Positions 34,988-43,292 of a stretch of DNA of 64,000 nucleotides are shown piece after piece. Location: positions 1,951,614 through 2,015,613 of the forward strand of contig JAZKDB010000002.1 in NCBI GenBank assembly GCA_040387755.1, in the 5' to 3' direction. The stretch is from Rurimicrobium sp040387755 (GTDB taxonomy: Bacteria > Bacteroidota > Bacteroidia > Chitinophagales > Chitinophagaceae). How positions within the stretch are numbered: position 1 is the stretch's first letter; each line of letters begins with the position of its first letter. Both the position numbers and the translations under genes were made by a program. The notes under the pieces are model-generated. The model worked only from the letters and a program-made list of their open reading frames with translations. It searched no databases and was not told the DNA's origin.

Positions 34988-35395
34988 ATGAGCCACAACT
35001 TAAAAATAGAGATTCTGCTTCCTGCAACACCCGAACAGGTGATGCATATGATGACAGACCAAAAACAGATAGAGATTTGGAGCGGCGAAGAAGCTGTTTT
35101 TGAAGCAAAGGAAGGAGGAAAAGTGAGTTTGTTTGGTGGATGGATGAATGGCGAAGTGAAAAAGTTAAGTAAAGAAGAACTGAGCTATACCTGGGCGACA
35201 AGTGATTGGAAAGAGGGAACAGAAGTGTCTTTGGTAGAGATGAAACTGAAAGCAGATGGAGAGCAAACTACGTTGGTGTTACAGCATAGCAATTTGCCTG
35301 ATGAAGATGAAGTGCAGAGCCATAAATCAGGTTGGTACGATTTCTTTTTTACTCCACTCGAAGATTATTTGATGATACGATATAATGCAGAATAG
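34988..35395 (+). CDS. SRPBCC/START (AHSA1-like) domain protein
   Basis: A 135-aa protein with the AHSA1 layout: first strand KIEILLPATPEQV, then the helix HMMTDQKQIEIWSGEEAVFEA, a strand-turn KVSLFGGWMNGEVKKL, LSYTWATSDWKEGT and a C-terminal helix SGWYDFFFTPLEDYL. The SRPBCC fold forms a hydrophobic ligand cavity. The ligand is unknown. It starts 10 bp after the alkylation-repair gene and its last 11 bases overlap the next gene. Confidence 0.85.
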   Translation: MSHNLKIEILLPATPEQVMHMMTDQKQIEIWSGEEAVFEAKEGGKVSLFGGWMNGEVKKLSKEELSYTWATSDWKEGTEVSLVEMKLKADGEQTTLVLQHSNLPDEDEVQSHKSGWYDFFFTPLEDYLMIRYNAE

Positions 35396-35834
35396 TGTTG
35401 GAATGTGGCTGCGTAGTTCTTTATTGCTGATGTTGCTGTGTTGCAGCTTTTTATTAAGGGCACAACAGAGGGATTCAATCGGCTTGCAAAACGCAGTGTA
35501 TCGGCTTAATCTGGCTTTGGTGCGGAAGGATAAGAAAGGAATAAAAAGATTAGTGAGTCAGCGGATACAATATGCACATTCCAATGGTTGGATAGAGACG
35601 AGGAAAGAAATGATAAAACATTTGCGTGATGGCACGCTTACTTATCAATCCATAAAGCTGGATAAAATAGAGACAGCCATTGATGACAAAATGGGTTTGG
35701 CAAAAAGTAGTGGCAGATTTGTAGTGATAATGGGAAGTTCGGTTTTAGAATTCCAACTTAAAGTCACTCAGATTTGGGAATGGAAAAGAAAGAAATGGAA
35801 ATTAATGAGCAGACAGAGCGTGAAGGTAGATTAA
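35385..35834 (+). CDS. Secreted NTF2-like (DUF4440) protein
   Basis: A 149-aa protein with a signal peptide (MQNSVGMWLRSSLLLMLLCCSFLLRAQ, residues about 1-27). The mature part has the NTF2-like cone fold typical of DUF4440: a helix (LQNAVYRLNLALVRKDKKGIKRLVSQRIQYAHS), a WIETRKEMIKHL segment, and curved strands (RFVVIMGSSVLEFQLKVTQIWEWKRKKWKLMSRQ). Function is unknown. The start overlaps the SRPBCC gene, so it is part of the insertion between nuoE and nuoF, ending 62 bp before nuoF. Confidence 0.8.
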   Translation: MQNSVGMWLRSSLLLMLLCCSFLLRAQQRDSIGLQNAVYRLNLALVRKDKKGIKRLVSQRIQYAHSNGWIETRKEMIKHLRDGTLTYQSIKLDKIETAIDDKMGLAKSSGRFVVIMGSSVLEFQLKVTQIWEWKRKKWKLMSRQSVKVD

Positions 35835-35896
35835 ATAGAAATTTAAAATGATAAAAAGGACAATACTTTTGCCCTTTGCAATTTGATATTTTAGGT

Positions 35897-37243
35897 ATGA
35901 AATTATTATTAGAAAATGCCCACATCGAAGGCATCCGTTATTACGAAACCTACCGCAAAACCGGTGGTTATCGTGCTGTGGAGAAAGCACTGAAAATGAC
36001 ACCGGACGAATTGGTGGAAGAGGTGAAAAAGAGTGGGCTGCGTGGTCGTGGTGGTGCAGGTTTCCCTACCGGAATGAAATGGAGCTTTCTGGCAAAACCC
36101 GAAGGTGTTCCCCGCCATTTGGTAGTGAATGCAGATGAGTCAGAGCCGGGAACATTTAAGGATCGTTACCTGATGGAGTTCCTGCCCCATTTGTTTATTG
36201 AAGGAATGATTATTTCTTCCTTTGCTTTGGGCAGCAATACTTCTTATGTGTATATCCGTGGTGAATATGCCTGGATTCCGGATATTCTCGAGCAAGCCAT
36301 CGCCGAAGCAAAAGCGAATGGCTGGTTGGGTAAAAATATCTTAGGCACAGGTTTCGATTGTGAAATTTATGTGCATCGTGGTGCAGGCGCTTACATATGT
36401 GGTGAAGAAACAGCATTGATTGAAAGCCTTGAAGGAAAACGTGGTAATCCACGGATTAAACCACCATTCCCAGCGATACAGGGTGTGTGGATGCGCCCGA
36501 CTGTGGTCAACAATGTAGAAACAATTGCAGCTGTTGTGCCCATCATCAATATGGGTGGCGAAGAATACGGCAAGATTGGAGTTGGCCGTTCTACAGGTAC
36601 AAAATTAATGTCGGCTTGCGGCAACCTGAAAAGACCAGGTGTATATGAAATCCCCTTCGACCTGTCTGTAGAAGATTTTATCTATGGTGATGAATGGTGT
36701 CAGGGTATTGCCAATGGCAAAAAATTAAAAGCTTGTATTCCCGGTGGGTCTTCTGTACCCATTTTGCCTGCAAACCTTTTGTTGAAAACAGCAAAAGGAG
36801 AAACACGCTACATGAACTACGAAAGTCTTTCTGATGGCGGTTTTGCCACCGGATCCATGTTAGGTTCAGGTGGTTTTATTGTATTGGATGAAGATCAATG
36901 CGTGGTTCGTCATACAATGACTCTTGCGCGTTTCTACAAACACGAAAGCTGTGGACAATGCAGTCCCTGCCGTGAAGGAACAGGCTGGATGTACCGCATT
37001 TTGAAAAAAATAGAATACGGACAAGGAACGATGGCAGATATTGATTTGCTATGGGATATTCAAAGAAGAATTGAAGGCAATACGATTTGTCCCTTGGGTG
37101 ATGCAGCGGCCTGGCCGGTTGCAGCAGCGATCAGACATTTCAGAGACGAGTTTGAATGGCATATTCTGAATCCTGAAGAAAGCCAGACAAGAAATTATGG
37201 ATTAGCACATTATGCTGATCCCTTGGAAGTGGTGGTGGCTTAG
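35897..37243 (+). CDS. nuoF: NADH-quinone oxidoreductase subunit F
   Basis: About 448 aa from ATG 35897; the frame reaches back to 35876 with 7 extra residues. It binds NADH and FMN and the N3 [4Fe-4S] cluster. SGLRGRGGAGFPTGMKW is the glycine-rich nucleotide site near residue 50. NADESEPGTFKDRY is the FMN segment. ESCGQCSPCREGTGW plus NTICPLGDAAA carry the cluster cysteines near the C-terminus. The next gene upstream of the normal order, nuoE, lies 1.6 kb away. nuoG follows after an inserted GxxExxY cassette. Confidence 0.95.
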   Translation: MKLLLENAHIEGIRYYETYRKTGGYRAVEKALKMTPDELVEEVKKSGLRGRGGAGFPTGMKWSFLAKPEGVPRHLVVNADESEPGTFKDRYLMEFLPHLFIEGMIISSFALGSNTSYVYIRGEYAWIPDILEQAIAEAKANGWLGKNILGTGFDCEIYVHRGAGAYICGEETALIESLEGKRGNPRIKPPFPAIQGVWMRPTVVNNVETIAAVVPIINMGGEEYGKIGVGRSTGTKLMSACGNLKRPGVYEIPFDLSVEDFIYGDEWCQGIANGKKLKACIPGGSSVPILPANLLLKTAKGETRYMNYESLSDGGFATGSMLGSGGFIVLDEDQCVVRHTMTLARFYKHESCGQCSPCREGTGWMYRILKKIEYGQGTMADIDLLWDIQRRIEGNTICPLGDAAAWPVAAAIRHFRDEFEWHILNPEESQTRNYGLAHYADPLEVVVA

Positions 37244-37245
37244 GT

Positions 37246-37295
37246 TTTTATTTCGCGCAGAGGCGCTAAGTTTAAGCAAAGACGCAAAAAATTTT
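37246..37295. repeat. Left inverted repeat of the GxxExxY cassette
   Basis: The sequence from 37246 (TTTTATTTCGCGCAGAGGCG and onward to 37295) reads as an imperfect reverse complement of 37684-37735. The best-matching core is CGCAGAGGCGCTAAGTT, common to both arms, followed by an A-rich AGACGCAAAAAATTTT against AAGGCGCAAATTTT. It begins a few bases after the nuoF stop codon. Confidence 0.8.
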
Positions 37296-37308
37296 GAGAA
37301 TCCGGATT

Positions 37309-37686
37309 ATGGATGAGAACGAAATTTCAAAAATTGTAGTTGACGTCTGTTATCGATTACACAAACAATACGGACCGGGACTTTTTGAAACGGTTTATGA
37401 AGAGATGGTGTGTTATGAATTAGAGAAGATTGGTATTCCATTTCAAAGGCAATGTGGCATAAAAGTTTTGCACGATGGAAAGGATATGGGAATAGGGTTT
37501 CGTGCTGATATAATTGTTGCAAACAAGGTAATACTTGAATTAAAGTCAGTAGAAATCCTTACGGAAGTACATTACAAGCAAGTAATTACCTATTTGAAGA
37601 TTTCGGGAAAGAAACTTGGATTATTGATAAATTTTAAAGTGCCATTAATAAAAGACGGAATTCATCGAATTGTAAATAACTTATAA
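37309..37686 (+). CDS. GxxExxY family protein
   Basis: About 125 aa from ATG 37309. The signature is GPGLFETVYEEMVCYEL near residue 21, after which the family is named. KVLHDGKDMGIGFRADIIVANKVILELKS follows, containing acidic and Lys residues in an arrangement like a nuclease (D...E-x-K) core. LLINFKVPLIKDGIHRIVNN closes it. GxxExxY proteins have no established function and are known to sit in repeat-flanked cassettes scattered in genomes. Here the gene lies exactly between two inverted repeats inside the nuo operon, between nuoF and nuoG. The TTG at 37294 would add 5 residues. Confidence 0.9.
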   Translation: MDENEISKIVVDVCYRLHKQYGPGLFETVYEEMVCYELEKIGIPFQRQCGIKVLHDGKDMGIGFRADIIVANKVILELKSVEILTEVHYKQVITYLKISGKKLGLLINFKVPLIKDGIHRIVNNL

Positions 37687-37735
37687 AATTTGCGCCTTGG
37701 CGGGAACTTAGCGCCTCTGCGTGAGCTTAGAAAAT
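37684..37735. repeat. Right inverted repeat of the GxxExxY cassette
   Basis: The reverse complement of this segment reads ATTTTCTAAGCTCACGCAGA then GGCGCTAAGTT, matching the left copy (37246-37295) over the CGCAGAGGCGCTAAGTT core and the GGCGCAAATTTT end. It stops 4 bp before nuoG. Confidence 0.8.
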
Positions 37736-37739
37736 AGCA

Positions 37740-38840
37740 ATGAGTGACAACATTAAAGTAACAATAGACAACATTACCGTTGAAGTGCCTGCGGGTACAT
37801 CGATACTGGAAGCAGCACGTCAAATAGGAGGAGCAGTAGCCCCGCCAACCATGTGCTATTACAGCCATCTGAAAGGCAGTGGTGGTAAATGCCGTACCTG
37901 TCTGGTAGAAGTAAGCAAGGGTTCTGAAAAAGATCCTCGCCCGATGCCAAAACTGGTAGCCAGCTGTCGTACCGGTGTTATGGACGGAATGGAAGTAAAA
38001 AGCATGACTTCTGAAAAGGTAATCGATGCCCGTAAAGGTGTGACCGAATTTCTTTTGTTGAACCATCCTTTGGACTGTCCTGTTTGTGATCAGGCCGGAG
38101 AATGCCATTTGCAGGATTTGGGCTATGAGCATGGCAAAGAAGGTACGCGTACCGAATTCGAGCGCCGCACGTTTGAACCAGAAGATATCGGGCCTCATAT
38201 CCAATTACACATGAACCGCTGTATTATGTGTTTCCGTTGTGTATTTACTGCCGAGCAATTGACTGATTACCGTGAACACGGAATACTGGACAGAGGCGAA
38301 CATGCCCGTATCAGTACATGTATCAGCAAGTCTCTCGACCATGACTTTATAGGAAATGTAATTGATGTTTGCCCGGTGGGAGCTTTAACAGATAAAACAT
38401 TCCGTTTTAAACAAAGGGTTTGGTTTACCAAGCCTGTCGATGCCCATCGCAATTGTACCAATCCAAAATGTTGCGGCGAAGTGCGCCTGTGGATGCACGG
38501 AGATGAGGTGTATAGGGTGACTGCACGCAAAGACCAATGGGGAGAAGTGGCCATCGCCAGCAATGGTAATCCGGGCTGGATTTGCAACGAATGTCGTTTT
38601 GATAAAAAGAAAGTAAGTGACTGGGTGATTGAAGGGCCAAGCAATATCAGCCGCCACAGCGTTATTTCTCAGGGACATTATGATAAGAACGTTCACGAGG
38701 CGCAGGTTGAATTATTGGCAGAGGTGATAGGTAAGGAACCGATTATGAAAATGGATATTCACGATATTAGTGATGTCAATAAACCCGAAAGACACTTAAG
38801 CCAGATAGAAGGTCCTGCACATTCTGAGGATTTTCAATAA
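37740..38840 (+). CDS. nuoG: NADH-quinone oxidoreductase subunit G, short form
   Basis: A 366-aa subunit, much shorter than the enterobacterial one (about 900 aa). The N-terminal [2Fe-2S] ferredoxin domain is present (PTMCYYSHLKGSGGKCRTCLVEV, CRTGV). The His-Cys3 cluster region is CPVCDQAGECHLQDLGYEHG, then CIMCFRCVFTAEQL. A last [4Fe-4S]-type segment CTNPKCCGEVRLW ... WICNECRF starts the Mo-bis-MGD-oxidoreductase-like part, after which the protein ends. The large pseudo-molybdopterin domain is missing. This short form is, as I recall, normal for Bacteroidota. Confidence 0.92.
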   Translation: MSDNIKVTIDNITVEVPAGTSILEAARQIGGAVAPPTMCYYSHLKGSGGKCRTCLVEVSKGSEKDPRPMPKLVASCRTGVMDGMEVKSMTSEKVIDARKGVTEFLLLNHPLDCPVCDQAGECHLQDLGYEHGKEGTRTEFERRTFEPEDIGPHIQLHMNRCIMCFRCVFTAEQLTDYREHGILDRGEHARISTCISKSLDHDFIGNVIDVCPVGALTDKTFRFKQRVWFTKPVDAHRNCTNPKCCGEVRLWMHGDEVYRVTARKDQWGEVAIASNGNPGWICNECRFDKKKVSDWVIEGPSNISRHSVISQGHYDKNVHEAQVELLAEVIGKEPIMKMDIHDISDVNKPERHLSQIEGPAHSEDFQ

Positions 38841-38886
38841 AAGGCATCAACTTATATTTTTTACGAACTAATTACATTTGCGCACA

Positions 38887-39957
38887 ATGATTTTATTAGA
38901 AATAGATTGGTTTTTTATTTTGAGCAAGACAGGGCTCATTTTAGCCATCCTACTTACATCGTTTGGAGTAGCAGCATATGCTACATGGGGCGAACGTAAA
39001 GTGGCTGCAATAATGCAGGACCGTTATGGCCCCAACCGTGCCGGACCATTTGGTTTGTTGCAACCTTTGGCAGATGGATTGAAGCTTTTCATGAAAGAAG
39101 AGATCATCCCGACCAATTCTACTAAGTTCCTGTTTATGCTGGCGCCATTTTTATTTATGCTGACAGCATTAATGACCAGTGCGGTTATCCCATGGGGGCC
39201 TGATATATTATTAGAAAGTGGTAAAGTGTTTTCACTACAAGTAGCAGATGTAAACATTGGCATCTTGTTTGTATTTGGTGTAGTGAGTCTTGGTGTGTAT
39301 GGTATCATGATTGGTGGTTGGGCCTCAAATAATAAATTCTCTCTACTTAGTGCAATACGCTCTGCATCACAGTCTATTTCTTATGAACTGGCAATGGGCA
39401 TCAGTTTGATTGCCTTGCTAATGTTGGCTGGTTCTTTAAGCTTGCGCGATATTGCACAACAACAACATGGTTTTTGGAGTGATGGTTATTTTACCTGGAA
39501 TTTTTTCAAACAACCATTAGGTTTTATTATTTTCTTTACCTGCTCGATGGCCGAGATGAACCGTGCTCCTTTTGACCTTGCTGAATGTGACTCAGAATTA
39601 AACATGGGATACCATTTGGAGTATTCTTCCATGAAATTGGGTTTATTTCTTTTCGCAGAATATATCAATATGTTTATTGGTTCGGCAGTAATGGTTACTT
39701 TATATTTTGGGTCTTACAATTTCCCTGGAATGGACGCTGTAGCAGCAGCTGTTTCGCCCATATTATTCAGCATCATTTGTATCTCTGTATTCTTTGCCAA
39801 GATTACAGGAATGATATTGCTGATTATGTTCATTCGTTGGACATTACCCCGTTTCCGTTATGACCAGCTGATGAATCTTGGCTGGAAATCATTAATACCA
39901 TTGGCTTTGTTGAATATGTTGCTCACAGGGGCAGCAGTACTTTGGCTTTTTAAATAA
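38887..39957 (+). CDS. nuoH: NADH-quinone oxidoreductase subunit H
   Basis: About 356 aa from ATG 38887 (TTG 38878 would add 3). Eight or more membrane helices. ATWGERKVAAIMQDRYGPNRAGPFGLLQPLADGLKLFMKEEIIP is the family's first cytoplasmic loop near the quinone entry. ASQSISYELAMGISLIALLM and FFTCSMAEMNRAPFDLAECDSELNMGYHLEYSSMK, with acidic residues of the E-channel, follow. It forms the quinone chamber with NuoD and NuoB. Confidence 0.95.
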   Translation: MILLEIDWFFILSKTGLILAILLTSFGVAAYATWGERKVAAIMQDRYGPNRAGPFGLLQPLADGLKLFMKEEIIPTNSTKFLFMLAPFLFMLTALMTSAVIPWGPDILLESGKVFSLQVADVNIGILFVFGVVSLGVYGIMIGGWASNNKFSLLSAIRSASQSISYELAMGISLIALLMLAGSLSLRDIAQQQHGFWSDGYFTWNFFKQPLGFIIFFTCSMAEMNRAPFDLAECDSELNMGYHLEYSSMKLGLFLFAEYINMFIGSAVMVTLYFGSYNFPGMDAVAAAVSPILFSIICISVFFAKITGMILLIMFIRWTLPRFRYDQLMNLGWKSLIPLALLNMLLTGAAVLWLFK

Positions 39958-39977
39958 TAAAGAGGAAAAGAAGAGAA

Positions 39978-40487
39978 ATGGAAAAACTAACCAAGCGCGC
40001 TGCGCCCATAGATCGTAGCCCGATGACGCTCAAAGAGCGGATATATTTGCCCGCCTTGCTCAAAGGAATGAGCATTACGGTAGGTCATATTTTTAAAAAG
40101 AAAGCCACCGTTCAATATCCTGAAGAGACCCGCTCCTTCAGTCCTGTTTTTCGTGGATTGCATGTATTGAACAGAGATGCAGAAGGTCGCGAAAACTGTA
40201 CCGCCTGTGGATTGTGTGCTGTGGCTTGTCCTGCAGAAGCAATAACCATGGAGGCTGCTGAAAGGAAAGCGGATGAAAAGCATTTGTATCGTGAGGAAAA
40301 GTATGCAGCGCGTTACGAAATTAATATGTTGCGCTGCATTTTTTGTGGAGCCTGCGAAGAGGCTTGCCCTAAAGACGCCATCTATCTTTCGGAAACAGTA
40401 ATGCCCGCTAATTTTACCCGCGAAAGTTTTATCTACAAAAAAGAAGATATGCTGATTCCTCACCCTAAAAAAGATCAAAAAGCATAA
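39978..40487 (+). CDS. nuoI: NADH-quinone oxidoreductase subunit I
   Basis: A 169-aa subunit with two [4Fe-4S] motifs: CTACGLCAVACPAEAI near residue 75 and CIFCGACEEACPKDAI near residue 115. These carry clusters N6a and N6b, passing electrons toward N2 in NuoB. The N-terminal 40 residues (LPALLKGMSITVGHIFKKK) form the membrane-facing helix. The C-terminus is charged. It lies 20 bp after nuoH and 8 bp before nuoJ. Confidence 0.95.
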   Translation: MEKLTKRAAPIDRSPMTLKERIYLPALLKGMSITVGHIFKKKATVQYPEETRSFSPVFRGLHVLNRDAEGRENCTACGLCAVACPAEAITMEAAERKADEKHLYREEKYAARYEINMLRCIFCGACEEACPKDAIYLSETVMPANFTRESFIYKKEDMLIPHPKKDQKA

Positions 40488-40495
40488 TTATAGCA

Positions 40496-40999
40496 ATGGA
40501 TATTTTACAAATACTTTTTTGGATACTCACAGTAATGGCAATAGGATGCGCTTTGGGCGTAGTATTGAGCCGTAATCCGGTGAATAGTGTTATCTTTTTG
40601 ATTCTTACCTTCTTTGCCATTTCAGGTCATTACCTTTTGCTCAATGCACAGTTTTTGGCCATTGTCAACATCATCGTTTATGCAGGGGCAATTATGGTTT
40701 TGTTCCTCTTCGTCATCATGTTGATGAATCTCAATGCCGACACAGAACCCCAAAAAAGCTGGTTGGTACAATTGGCCGGTGTAGTTTCAGGTGGAACATT
40801 ATTTCTGGTGATTATTGCTGCCATCAGCAAAGCCAATTTATTGGGTGTTATCAGTCCTGAAGTTTCAAGTATTGGCTTAATCAAAGTATTGGGAATGGTG
40901 CTTTTCAAGGAGTACGTTTTGCCTTTCGAGATCAGCAGTGTGCTGTTTCTCAGTGCAATGATTGGTGCCATTGTGATTGGTAAAAAAGACATGGAATAA
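40496..40999 (+). CDS. nuoJ: NADH-quinone oxidoreductase subunit J
   Basis: A 167-aa membrane subunit with five predicted helices. FWILTVMAIGCALGVVLSRNPVNSVIFLILTFFAISGHYLLL is helices 1-2. VNIIVYAGAIMVLFLFVIMLMNL is the conserved helix 3 with its pi-bulge tyrosine near residue 61. Helices 4 and 5 follow. The subunit links quinone reduction to the proton channels. Confidence 0.94.
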   Translation: MDILQILFWILTVMAIGCALGVVLSRNPVNSVIFLILTFFAISGHYLLLNAQFLAIVNIIVYAGAIMVLFLFVIMLMNLNADTEPQKSWLVQLAGVVSGGTLFLVIIAAISKANLLGVISPEVSSIGLIKVLGMVLFKEYVLPFEISSVLFLSAMIGAIVIGKKDME

Positions 41000-41031
41000 A
41001 ATTATTCATTCAAAACAAAAGAAATTTTACG

Positions 41032-41331
41032 ATGCCTATTCAATATTATCTGTTTCTCAGCCTTGCTCTTTTTTGCATTGGTATAATGGGAGCCCTGATG
41101 CGCCGCAATGCCATCATTATTTTCATGAGTATCGAGTTGATGCTGAATGCGGTAAATTTATTATTGGCTGCATTCTCAAAAATGTATAACGATAGTGCCG
41201 CTCAGATTTTTGTGTTCTTTATTATGGTAGTGGCTGCAGCCGAGGTCGCTGTAGGATTAGCCATTATAGTAATGGTATATAGAAAAGTCCATTCTGTGGA
41301 TGTAAATATCCTCAACCGATTGAAGCATTAA
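41032..41331 (+). CDS. nuoK: NADH-quinone oxidoreductase subunit K
   Basis: A 99-aa subunit with three helices: YYLFLSLALFCIGIMGALM, IIIFMSIELMLNAVNLLLAAF (carrying the conserved glutamate in the IELMLNAV motif) and IFVFFIMVVAAAEVAVGLAIIVMVY (with the second conserved glutamate in AAAEVAVGLA). Both glutamates are part of the proton route. The next nuo gene is nuoL, displaced by an inserted gene. Confidence 0.95.
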   Translation: MPIQYYLFLSLALFCIGIMGALMRRNAIIIFMSIELMLNAVNLLLAAFSKMYNDSAAQIFVFFIMVVAAAEVAVGLAIIVMVYRKVHSVDVNILNRLKH

Positions 41332-41492
41332 TGTCTCTTGAAATACGAAAAATTATATAATTGATTCAAAAAATCAGAATACGGAAACAAATTTTATAAA
41401 AAGGAAATACAAGTCTTAACAATTAAAAATCTGAGTATGGTCTTTGCTAATTTTCAGAACAGAATATTTTCAGGCTATATATCATATAGAAA

Positions 41493-43256
41493 ATGACAAA
41501 ACCATTAGGCGTCAATTATTCACTTTATACCTTATTGCTTTGTTTTGCCTTAATGGCATACAGCAGCATGGTATTCTATCCTCGTTGGCAAAAGCATCAG
41601 ACAGAGTCTACTATTGCTTACGATGTAGAGGGTTATTATTGGTACCTCCCTTCGGTATTTATATACAAGGACTTAAAGAAGCAGGGTTTTATGGACAGCG
41701 TCATGCGGATTTATAAAGCTTCGGGTTCTGACATTTTCGAGCAGGGATTTGTTCATAAAAAGTCGGGAAATTATGTTTTGAAATATACTTCCGGCATGGC
41801 AATTTTATATTTGCCTGCATTTGTTATCGGGCACCTCGCCGCATCTGCCCTAGGCTATCCCGCTGATGGATTTTCAACGCCATATCAATTGTCCTTACAA
41901 ATATGGGGCTTAGCTTTTGCTTTTATTGGTTTGTATCATTTGCGCAAACTACTACTCTTGTATTATGCAGATAAAATAGTAGCGGTGAGTTTGTTTTTAT
42001 TGGTATTTGGCAGTAATTATTTAAATTATGCTGCAATCGATGTGGGGATGTCTCACTCCTGGCTATTTACCTTGTACGTATTTTTATTATTAAATACGCA
42101 TAATTTTTATAAAACATTCGGGTTAAGGTATATCTTGCGGATTGGTTTTATAATAGGTTTGCTTACTTTAATAAGACCTACGGAAGCGATATCTGTATTA
42201 ATACCATTGCTTTGGGGTGTCAATTCTTTTGACGATTTAAAAAACAGATTTGCTCTTCTTTATCAAAAAAAGGGTTTGGTGTTTGTCGCTGCTTTATGTG
42301 CTTTCTCAGTGGTGTTTATTCAACTTTTTTATTGGTATACTACCACCGGAGATTGGATTGTTTATAGCTATCAGGATCAGGGCTTTAATTTTAAAAGACC
42401 TCATGCATTTGTGTATAGCTGGTCATACAAAGCCGGTTGGTTGCGATATTCTCCGATGCTGCTGTTTTGTTTTGCAGGCTTTTTGATATATCTGTGGCGC
42501 GGGAAGAATAAGTTTGCCGTTATGCTGTTTTTTATGTGCAATTATTACCTTGTCAGCGCATGGAATATTTGGGATTATGGTGGATTTAGCGGAAGAGCGA
42601 TGATACAGAGTTATCCTATTCTGATTTTTACAATGGCAACTTTGATTGAGACAGCTTGGAGCATAAAGACTTTACAGGTTGTTTTAATTCCTGCAGCTCT
42701 CTTGTTTTTGTATATCAACATTTGGTGGACCTATCAGGCTCATCGCGGAGGTCTTGTGGATGCTTTATGTACCACCAAGGAGTATTATTGGAAAAGTGTT
42801 GGTCGATGGTCAGTTCCAGAACGCTATGAGAAATTAAAGGATACCGATGAATTATTTGAAAGTGAGCCTGGTTCGTTGAATTTGATTTATCAGGACACTA
42901 CCCAAAAGGTTTTTTGTGTTGATGAACATCATCAGGATAAAAAAATACTTTCTATACCATTTAGAAATACAGCTAAACTGCAGTGGATAAGAGCTTCTGC
43001 TGATTTTCAGTCTTTCGAAAAGGAGTGGAATGTATGGAAAATGCCTCAGTTTATTGTTGAGTTTAGGTTAAGAAGCCAAATCGTCAAAACAAGGATAATT
43101 CGCACACATAGGTTTTTGAATGATTTTGACCAACAAAAGTTGTTTATCGATGTCAGGATACCGGAGCAACGTTTTGACTCTTTGTCTGTTTCATATTGGA
43201 ATGGGGAAGGGAAAAAACGAAATTGTTTAAAGACACCAGCCATTTATACGTTTTAA
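41493..43256 (+). CDS. Multi-span membrane protein of unknown function (GT-C glycosyltransferase-like layout)
   Basis: A 587-aa protein. It has an N-terminal membrane helix (LYTLLLCFALMAYSSMVFY), a first periplasmic loop with acidic residues (ESTIAYDVEGYYWYLP, a possible GT-C-type Asp/Glu motif), and about ten hydrophobic helices to residue about 420, then a 160-residue soluble C-terminal domain. The layout (many helices, acidic loop 1) recalls dolichol-phosphate-sugar-dependent mannosyltransferases, but no family motif is decisive. It sits between nuoK and nuoL, read in the same direction, with 160 bp upstream lacking a clear promoter, so it may be transcribed with them. A role in complex I is not suggested by anything visible. 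Confidence 0.7.
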   Translation: MTKPLGVNYSLYTLLLCFALMAYSSMVFYPRWQKHQTESTIAYDVEGYYWYLPSVFIYKDLKKQGFMDSVMRIYKASGSDIFEQGFVHKKSGNYVLKYTSGMAILYLPAFVIGHLAASALGYPADGFSTPYQLSLQIWGLAFAFIGLYHLRKLLLLYYADKIVAVSLFLLVFGSNYLNYAAIDVGMSHSWLFTLYVFLLLNTHNFYKTFGLRYILRIGFIIGLLTLIRPTEAISVLIPLLWGVNSFDDLKNRFALLYQKKGLVFVAALCAFSVVFIQLFYWYTTTGDWIVYSYQDQGFNFKRPHAFVYSWSYKAGWLRYSPMLLFCFAGFLIYLWRGKNKFAVMLFFMCNYYLVSAWNIWDYGGFSGRAMIQSYPILIFTMATLIETAWSIKTLQVVLIPAALLFLYINIWWTYQAHRGGLVDALCTTKEYYWKSVGRWSVPERYEKLKDTDELFESEPGSLNLIYQDTTQKVFCVDEHHQDKKILSIPFRNTAKLQWIRASADFQSFEKEWNVWKMPQFIVEFRLRSQIVKTRIIRTHRFLNDFDQQKLFIDVRIPEQRFDSLSVSYWNGEGKKRNCLKTPAIYTF

Positions 43257-43292
43257 TCAGAAGCACATTATATAATACTATTTTTGAACAAT

